NCBI GenBank assembly: GCA_937894105.1
Contig: CALCTI010000031.1
Coordinates: 1 to 9,791 of the forward strand
Reading direction: 5' to 3'
Length of the DNA: 9,791 bases
Origin: an uncultured cyanobacterium
GTDB taxonomy: Bacteria > Cyanobacteriota > Cyanobacteriia > CACIAM-69d
The notes beneath the pieces were generated by a model that ran no database searches, had not been told where the DNA came from, and saw only the letters and a list, made by a program, of their open reading frames with translations. Position 1 is the first letter of the stretch, and each line of letters opens with the position of its first letter. Below, piece after piece: positions 1 to 5,104 of the stretch. The translations under genes were made by a program, and so were the position numbers.

Positions 1-106
1 GCTTTACGCAGTGGGGAGTACACGCCCTTTTAAAATGGAAAGTGCTAGGGGCTGAAACCCTCACGGCTACTGACTTTGAGATTTAAATGATGACAGCCCC
101 TAGTAA
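1..106 (+). other. Left edge; possible 3' tail of an upstream gene
   Basis: Two forward frames could be the end of a gene cut by the window. One runs from base 1 to a TAA at 31-33 and reads ALRSGEYTPF. The other runs from base 3 to a TAA at 84-86 and reads roughly FTQWGVHALLKWKVLGAE followed by TLTATDFEI. Neither is long enough to identify. The second looks more protein-like, but that is only an impression. No start codon with a ribosome binding site opens a gene here. Confidence 0.2.
45..103. repeat. Perfect 10-bp inverted repeat upstream of phoX
   Basis: CTAGGGGCTG at 45-54 is exactly the reverse complement of CAGCCCCTAG at 94-103, with 39 bases between the arms. In RNA this would be a long-looped stem lying 54 bases before the phoX start. 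No T-run follows the right arm, so it is not a good intrinsic terminator. It could be part of the phoX leader or the edge of the previous gene. The loop holds the AT-rich stretch ATTTAAAT, which only loosely resembles half of a cyanobacterial Pho box, so I do not call one. Confidence 0.4.
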
Positions 107-157
107 GTGAGATCTTTTACGCTTTTGGAGGAATCGTCTTTATGGCTGGGCATTACC

Positions 158-2401
158 ATGGGCTTCAAACGACGCGAATTTTTACTGTTTTTCGGGGCTA
201 GCATCAGCACCGTTGCCCTAGGAAGTGAACGCTCTTCCCCATTAGGACCGGAGGGCATACTCCAAGCCGATTCCAGCCCAAAGGGCATCACAGAAGAATT
301 TTCCCAGTTCCAGCCAATTCCCAGCGCCGCTCCCAGCGCCGCTGAATCTCGACCCACCGCCGAGCATATGATTCACTACGCTACGTTTACGGTGCAGGAC
401 GATGTGGTTGTACCGGAAGGCTACACCTACGACATCGTGGGGCAATGGGGCGATTATTTAAGTAATGGCGATCGCCTGGGCTACAACAACGACTACCTGC
501 ATTTCACGCCAACGGGGCCCGACGAAGGGGTGTTGACGATTAATTTTGAATACATCAGCGGCATTCCCTGGTTCGCAGGTTACGGGGAGATCTTTGACGA
601 TTCACTGCCGTTAGATGCGGCTATTACGGCGGTCAAAGCGGCGGGACAAACAGGGCTTTACGCCCAGCGATTACCCCAATCGGAAGCGGGACGATCCGCT
701 GTATTAACCCTAGAAAAAGCGTCCCTATACGATGTGGGCGTGGGGGTTATGGGGGTGGCGCGAGGTGCGGACGGACAATGGCGGCAGAAGTCATCTAAAT
801 ATGATCGCCGGATCTCGGGCTTAGCAGGATTCGACGATAAACGACGACTGCTAAAGTGCACGGGGCCGGCAGCAGCGGTATTCCGCAAAAAAATGGTGCA
901 AGGGTACCAGGATCAATGGGGCGACTCCATCGTCGGCACCTTTGGCAACTGTGCTGGGGGGCACACTCCCTGGGGGACGGTACTTAGCGCCGAGGAAAAT
1001 TTCCAAAGCTGGGTTCCGGAGTCGGTGTATCCCGATGGGAGTGCCTTTCTCCCCAGCGATCGCCCCTTTTCCGTTTCCCGGCGCGGCGTTGGTGGCAGTG
1101 GCAGTCTGCTGGGCTATGGGGGTAATAAATATGGATGGATGGTGGAAATTGACCCGCTCAATCCTGATGACTTTGGTACCAAGCACACCCTATTAGGGCG
1201 CTATCGCCATGAGGCAGTGGCCGTGCGGGCGGAAACCGGGCATCCCCTGGTGGTGTATTCCGGATGCGATCGCCGCAGCGGACACTTCTATAAATTCATC
1301 AGCACAGGCACCATAACCAATCCTAAGGACAAACAGAATTCCAAGCTTTTTGAAGCAGGCACCCTTTACGCTGCCCGCTTTAACGCCGAGGGCACCGGCA
1401 CCTGGATCCCCCTAACCCCCAACACCCCCGTCAATCCTCAAAAGCCCAGTGCTCAATTGGGGGGGGCCCTGGCATTGCCACGCCGCCCTAACGGGGGTTG
1501 GGAACTGATAAAAGACGACGAAATCACCGCCAGTTTCGCCCAGCAATATCAAACCCTCGGCGACCTGTACACCGGCAGCGCGGAGGAAAAGCAGGGGGCA
1601 ATTCTAATCGACGCCCATTATGCAGGCAGTGCTGCCGGAGCCACATGCACCGCCCGCCCGGAAGATTTGGAAATTGATCGCAGCGGTAATTTATTTGTAG
1701 CCTTTACCTCAGGCACGGCCAGCTCCAGGGAGGGCGGTCCCCAGCGGGATATTTTTCAGCCTCTCCCCAAAGGACCTATCCACGCCGACGGGCAACACGA
1801 CCAGGGCTGGATTTTTAAACTTCGCGAAGACCAAAACCAGCCGGGTGCCCTTAGCTTTACCTGGCTGCCCTTTGTCACCGGTGGCGAGGCAGCTCATGGG
1901 GGCGGTGGATTTACAAATCCTGATAATTTAGCGCTGGATTCCAAGGACAACTTATGGTTTGTAACGGACACCTCCGGCGGGGTGTTGAATCGCTCTTTAA
2001 GGAGCGATCGCCGCGACTCCAACGGCAACCTCCTCCACCCCGCCCAACTCAGCGCAATTTACGGCAACAATTCCCTATGGTGTATTCCCCGCTCCGGACA
2101 CAATGCGGGCATTCCCCAGCTCTTTGCTTACGGTCCCATGGACGTGGAAATGACCGGTCCCTATTTTGTGCCCGCAACGGACACCCATCCCGAAAGTCTA
2201 TTTTTAGCGGTGCAACATCCGGGAGAGGCCAGTGGCGTGCGTAAAAATTCAGCAGAAACTGTCGCCACTATTCCCCTCCTCGCCACCGACGGCACCCCAT
2301 TTATGCAACAGCGACGGGTTCCGATTGGATCTAACTGGCCCCGGCGATCGCCCAACGCTGTCCCCATGCCTGCCATTGTCGCAATTCGTCAGCTGCCCTA
2401 A
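158..2401 (+). CDS. phoX: PhoX-type (DUF839) alkaline phosphatase, Tat-exported
   Basis: Predicted secreted phosphomonoesterase of the PhoX/DUF839 family (747 aa). Characterised members are Fe/Ca-dependent and release phosphate from organic esters outside the cytoplasm. The N-terminus carries a twin-arginine signal (KRREFLLFFGAS, residues 4-15), so the folded enzyme is probably exported by Tat. Family signatures are visible in order: NCAGGHTPWGT with Cys265, then EEN at 279-281; His351-Glu352; RPED at about 500-503; and NPDNLALDSKDNLWFVTD at 587-604. In known PhoX enzymes residues of this kind hold the Fe/Ca cluster. ATG158 is preferred because the Tat motif follows it at once. The frame also opens at GTG107, directly after a TAA, which would add 17 residues before the signal. 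Neither start has a well-spaced Shine-Dalgarno. The gene stands alone, 371 bp before the porin gene. Phosphate control is expected from the family, but no convincing Pho box was found. The substrate is inferred, and some DUF839 proteins are uncharacterised. Confidence 0.87.
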   Translation: MGFKRREFLLFFGASISTVALGSERSSPLGPEGILQADSSPKGITEEFSQFQPIPSAAPSAAESRPTAEHMIHYATFTVQDDVVVPEGYTYDIVGQWGDYLSNGDRLGYNNDYLHFTPTGPDEGVLTINFEYISGIPWFAGYGEIFDDSLPLDAAITAVKAAGQTGLYAQRLPQSEAGRSAVLTLEKASLYDVGVGVMGVARGADGQWRQKSSKYDRRISGLAGFDDKRRLLKCTGPAAAVFRKKMVQGYQDQWGDSIVGTFGNCAGGHTPWGTVLSAEENFQSWVPESVYPDGSAFLPSDRPFSVSRRGVGGSGSLLGYGGNKYGWMVEIDPLNPDDFGTKHTLLGRYRHEAVAVRAETGHPLVVYSGCDRRSGHFYKFISTGTITNPKDKQNSKLFEAGTLYAARFNAEGTGTWIPLTPNTPVNPQKPSAQLGGALALPRRPNGGWELIKDDEITASFAQQYQTLGDLYTGSAEEKQGAILIDAHYAGSAAGATCTARPEDLEIDRSGNLFVAFTSGTASSREGGPQRDIFQPLPKGPIHADGQHDQGWIFKLREDQNQPGALSFTWLPFVTGGEAAHGGGGFTNPDNLALDSKDNLWFVTDTSGGVLNRSLRSDRRDSNGNLLHPAQLSAIYGNNSLWCIPRSGHNAGIPQLFAYGPMDVEMTGPYFVPATDTHPESLFLAVQHPGEASGVRKNSAETVATIPLLATDGTPFMQQRRVPIGSNWPRRSPNAVPMPAIVAIRQLP

Positions 2402-2483
2402 ATCCAGTACCCCTAAATCCAACTACCCCAATGTTGACTAAAACCTGAGCCAACTTTTCTGAGTAATTTTGGCGACATTTATT

Positions 2484-2645
2484 TGTCAATTTTGCTTATT
2501 AGAGTTGCATATCTTACATATTTAAAGTTGTCCTATGGCGACGCTAAACGCCCCTTAAACCCCCATCGACACTAGGTTAAGGCTAGGTAATGGTCAGAAC
2601 AACAATTGCGGGAGGGTATTGCAATCTGTCAATAAATTGCTTATT
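2484..2645 (+). repeat. Duplicated TGTCAAT/TTGCTTATT element before porin
   Basis: TGTCAAT, one base, TTGCTTATT occupies 2484-2500. TGTCAAT, three bases, TTGCTTATT occupies 2627-2645. Sixteen bases match in order, with only the spacer length differing, 143-145 bp apart. Each copy contains TTGCTT, a plausible -35 hexamer. The pair could be two binding sites for one regulator, or a duplicated promoter half. Confidence 0.5.
2492..2520 (+). promoter_or_regulatory. Candidate sigma70-type promoter for the porin gene
   Basis: TTGCTT at 2492-2497 and TACATA at 2515-2520 are separated by exactly 17 bases. The -35 is a fair match to TTGACA; the -10 is weak. The surroundings are AT-rich. Transcription would start near 2527. 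Confidence 0.3.
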
Positions 2646-2671
2646 TTTTCATTAGTGAGCCTTACGATTTG

Positions 2672-2687
2672 GGTAGCTATGGCTACC
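2672..2687. promoter_or_regulatory. Palindrome GGTAGC-TATG-GCTACC with NtcA-like spacing
   Basis: This is a perfect 6-bp inverted repeat around a 4-base centre. It contains GTA (2673-2675), eight bases, TAC (2684-2686), which is the consensus spacing of sites for the cyanobacterial nitrogen regulator NtcA. It lies 86 bp before the porin start. The nearest TA-N3-T (-10-like) sequence, at 2696-2701, is only 9 bases downstream rather than the usual 20 or so, so a class II NtcA promoter is not supported. As RNA it would be a tight hairpin with a UAUG loop. Confidence 0.3.
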
Positions 2688-2772
2688 GCTGGATTTACGG
2701 TACTGAGCAACCTGCACAGACTTCCTTCATCCTGCTCGTGTTGGATCCAAATAGGTGTGAGGAAAACTCTCA

Positions 2773-4362
2773 ATGTTAAATGTTTTGTGGAATGCAATCC
2801 GCGTAAGCCCCGTGCTTTTGGGTGCTTCGATGATGGTTGCCCAGGGTTCTGCCCTGGCGAATGAAATCGCAATCGACGACAGCAGTATTGAGGCGATCGC
2901 CGCTTCTGAGAACTTTGATGACGGCATCGGCTCTATGGAGCAGGTAACCTCTGTTTCCCAATTGTCTGATGTATCTCCGACCGACTGGGCATTCCAAGCG
3001 CTTCAGTCCTTGGTTGAACGTTATGGCTGCATCGCTGGTTATCCCGACGGTACCTACCGCGGTAACCGAGCCCTAACCCGTTACGAGTTTGCCGCTGGCT
3101 TAAACGCTTGCCTAGACCGCGTTAACGAGTTGATTGCCGCATCAACCGACCCCTTGGCGACGAAGGAAGACCTACAAACCCTTCAGCGCCTGCAAGAAGA
3201 ATTTGCTGCTGAGTTGGCTGAGATCCGTGGTCGCGTGGATGCCCTAGAAGCCCGCACCACCGAGCTAGAAGCAAACCAGTTCTCCACTACTACCAAGCTA
3301 AGAGGTGAAGTAATCTTCGCTTTGGCTGGTTCGAACGACCCTGACTTCGATGGAGAAGATTCTGACCTAGACCAGGTCACCTTCTCCCAACGGGTTCGTT
3401 TGAACTTTGACACTAGCTTCACGGGTAAGGATCGCCTGCGTGTGCGTCTGCAAACTGGTAATAGTGCTCGCTATTTTGGCGATCGAACTGTTCAGGCCCG
3501 TTTCGGATTTGAAGCACGTGATGGAAACATCTTTGAAGCCTATGATGTTTACTATCGCTTCCCGTTTGGCGATGGCTTCCGCGCCTACGTCAGTGCCCTT
3601 GGTCTTGGTCTGAATAATGTTCACGATGTTGTGAACCCCTTCTTCGCCAGCTCTGGTAGTGGTGCAGTATTCCGCTTCTCTCGCCGTGACCCCCTAATCT
3701 TCCGTGGTCCCGACGGTATTGGTGGCGGTATTAGCTATAAGAAAGATCGCTTTTCTGCCGCTGTCACTTATCTAGCAGACGATGCAGATGATCCCACCGA
3801 AGGCAACGGTCTATTCAATGGTGAATACAGCGCCACGGCATCGGCAACCTACAAAATTACCGACACTTGGAAGGTTGGTCTAGCGTACTCCTATCGCTAC
3901 TTCACCCCTGGAAATGACCTAACTGGTGGTACCGGTGGTCGGTCTAGCCGTCGCCCCTTCGGCGGTGATGCAGCAGTTCGAAGCCACAACATTGGTATTC
4001 AAACCAGTGCTCGCATTTCTGACGGCTTCAACATCAGTGGTTGGGCTAGTGCGGCTTTCACTGATGAAATTGAGGGCAATGATGAAGCAACTCTGTTTAA
4101 CTGGGCTGTTCATCTAGCTTTCCCCGACCTGTTCAAGGAAGGCAATGTGGGCGGTATCATCGTCGGTCAGCCTCCTTACGTAATCGATGGCGACGGCGTA
4201 GACGAGGATGATCCCACCTTCCACATTGAGGCGCTTTATAAGATCAAGCTCAACAGCAACATTGCCGTTACTCCGGCAGTATTGTTCCTGACCAGCCCTA
4301 ACAATGACGACGACAACGATGCGGCCGTTGTTGGTGTTGTGCGGACCACCTTCAAGTTCTAA
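2773..4362 (+). CDS. SLH-domain outer-membrane porin (OprB-like, SomA/SomB type)
   Basis: Major cyanobacterial outer-membrane porin, 529 aa; databases often call this family 'iron uptake porin' or carbohydrate-selective OprB porin. It forms a beta-barrel for inorganic ions and small solutes and is anchored to the peptidoglycan layer by its SLH domain. A Sec signal peptide fills residues 1-29, with cleavage expected after SALA. One SLH domain spans about 61-122, including LSDVSPTDWAFQAL and TRYEFAAGLNACLDR, with two cysteines (86, 113). A coiled coil follows at 131-168. The barrel runs from about 172 to the end, with family motifs such as FSQRVRLNFDTSF and FPDLFKEGN plus GGIIVGQPP. The chain ends in Phe (TTFKF), as expected for BAM-dependent insertion. 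ATG2773 has a good ribosome binding site (GAGGA, 2759-2763) and leads straight into the signal peptide. A terminator follows, so the gene is probably monocistronic. Only one HIP1 octamer lies in it. Substrate specificity cannot be read from sequence. Confidence 0.95.
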   Translation: MLNVLWNAIRVSPVLLGASMMVAQGSALANEIAIDDSSIEAIAASENFDDGIGSMEQVTSVSQLSDVSPTDWAFQALQSLVERYGCIAGYPDGTYRGNRALTRYEFAAGLNACLDRVNELIAASTDPLATKEDLQTLQRLQEEFAAELAEIRGRVDALEARTTELEANQFSTTTKLRGEVIFALAGSNDPDFDGEDSDLDQVTFSQRVRLNFDTSFTGKDRLRVRLQTGNSARYFGDRTVQARFGFEARDGNIFEAYDVYYRFPFGDGFRAYVSALGLGLNNVHDVVNPFFASSGSGAVFRFSRRDPLIFRGPDGIGGGISYKKDRFSAAVTYLADDADDPTEGNGLFNGEYSATASATYKITDTWKVGLAYSYRYFTPGNDLTGGTGGRSSRRPFGGDAAVRSHNIGIQTSARISDGFNISGWASAAFTDEIEGNDEATLFNWAVHLAFPDLFKEGNVGGIIVGQPPYVIDGDGVDEDDPTFHIEALYKIKLNSNIAVTPAVLFLTSPNNDDDNDAAVVGVVRTTFKF

Positions 4363-4407
4363 ACCATTGATTTGGTTAACTTGACCACTGATTGTGGAAA
4401 GAGCAGC

Positions 4408-4442
4408 GGCTCAGATAGCAAGTCAGCGTAGTTAGCTGAGTC
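4408..4442 (+). other. Hairpin-forming sequence after the porin gene
   Basis: GGCTCAG (4408-4414) can pair with CTGAGTC (4436-4442) with one G-U pair. Alternatively TCAGC (4423-4427) can pair with GCTGA (4435-4439) around a 7-base loop. There is no T-run, so it is not itself a terminator. It may shape the 3' end of the porin mRNA. Confidence 0.3.
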
Positions 4443-4458
4443 GCAGTTCTTAATCTTG

Positions 4459-4487
4459 AGAGTCTGTCCTTTGGGGCAGGCTCTTTT
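4459..4487 (+). terminator. Rho-independent terminator of the porin gene
   Basis: AGAGTCTGTCC (4459-4469) pairs with GGGCAGGCTCT (4474-4484) over 11 bp, two of them G-U, around the loop TTTG. TTTTGCTTT follows at 4484-4492. It sits about 100 bases after the porin stop codon and before the ATL gene, as expected for the end of a strongly expressed mRNA. Confidence 0.8.
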
Positions 4488-4596
4488 GCTTTGGTAAGGT
4501 GCGTAAAACGGCTCCGGAGAGAGTTATTGCAATTGGTAAGCGGCGATTGTCACCTCTGTCCCTAAGGCAGGGTAAAGATGGGTGTTAGGGGGAAGT

Positions 4597-4998
4597 ATGG
4601 GGCGTCAATCATCTAAACAATCAGATGAAGCTAAGCAGGCAAAACAAAACGCCTACGACAAGATTTACGCGGTGGTGCGGTTGATTCCTTTTGGTAAGGT
4701 GGCTACCTACGGGCAAATTGCCGAGCTGGCTGGGTATGGGGGCAAGGCGCGACTGGTTGGCTATGCGTTGTTTCGGGTGGCGGAGGGCGGCGATATTCCG
4801 TGGCAGCGGGTGATTAATGCGAAGGGGCAGGTGTCGGAGTCGGTGTTTCGCAATGGGTCAGATTTTTTTCAGCGATCGCTCCTAGAGGCGGAAGGGGTTA
4901 AGCTAGACCACAAATTAACGGTGGATTTCAAGGTGTGTCGTTGGCACCCCACGGACGCAGAATTGGCAACAATTGACGACCTACTAAAACGAGGGTGA
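4597..4998 (+). CDS. Alkyltransferase-like protein (ATL), MGMT family
   Basis: Small DNA-damage recognition protein (133 aa) of the O6-alkylguanine-DNA alkyltransferase fold. In MGMT/Ogt the active site is PCHRV. Here it is PWQRV (residues 68-72), with Trp69 in place of the alkyl-accepting Cys. This substitution defines the ATL family, whose members bind O6-alkylguanine, flip it out and recruit nucleotide excision repair instead of removing the alkyl group. The helix-turn-helix TYGQIAELAGY (37-47) has the base-flipping Tyr38, and ARLVGYALF (51-59) has the Arg52 finger. The protein is DNA-binding domain only, lacking the MGMT N-terminal domain, and is of normal ATL length. ATG4597 is chosen because AGGGGGAAG lies just before it; the frame also opens at GTG4582, which adds five residues. 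It lies downstream of the porin terminator and 106 bp before the M48-like gene, with which it could share a transcript. The function is inferred from the family. Confidence 0.88.
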   Translation: MGRQSSKQSDEAKQAKQNAYDKIYAVVRLIPFGKVATYGQIAELAGYGGKARLVGYALFRVAEGGDIPWQRVINAKGQVSESVFRNGSDFFQRSLLEAEGVKLDHKLTVDFKVCRWHPTDAELATIDDLLKRG

Positions 4999-5104
4999 GC
5001 GTTGGTGATCGCCAAAAATCCTGGGCTATGCTGGGAGGCGCGGTGGCATCGCGATTTTTACGGATTTTCCTACGTCAGGTTTTTTGCAAGATTAGGGCGA
5101 GGTC

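Larger units (their letters stand above)
2402..2772. other. 371-bp intergenic region: porin promoter and leader
   Basis: There is no credible gene here. The region is AT-rich near 2460-2530 and contains a candidate promoter (2492-2520), a duplicated sequence element (2484-2500 and 2626-2645), a palindrome with the GTA-N8-TAC spacing (2672-2687) and the porin ribosome binding site GAGGA at 2759-2763. No terminator for phoX is evident. If the 2492-2520 promoter is used, the porin mRNA has a leader of roughly 245 bases, long enough to carry control elements. Confidence 0.6.

Noticed and set aside
21..90. Pho box upstream of phoX
   Set aside because: TTTTAAAA (27-34) and ATTTAAAT (81-88) resemble single half-sites only; no tandem repeats with the expected 3-base spacing were found.
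107..157. GTG107 as the phoX start
   Set aside because: It would place 17 residues ahead of a clean twin-arginine signal and has no ribosome binding site. ATG158 puts the RR motif at residues 5-6, as usual for Tat signals.
851..1186. Opposite-strand 111-codon frame inside phoX
   Set aside because: It lies wholly inside a gene with conserved PhoX motifs, has no recognisable domain and is best explained as a shadow frame.
158..4362. phoX and porin as one phosphate-responsive operon
   Set aside because: The 371-bp gap contains its own promoter-like sequence and porin leader; proximity alone does not support an operon.
4582..4596. GTG4582 start for the ATL gene
   Set aside because: ATG4597 has an AGGGGGAAG ribosome binding site that overlaps the proposed extension, and the extra five residues have no family support.
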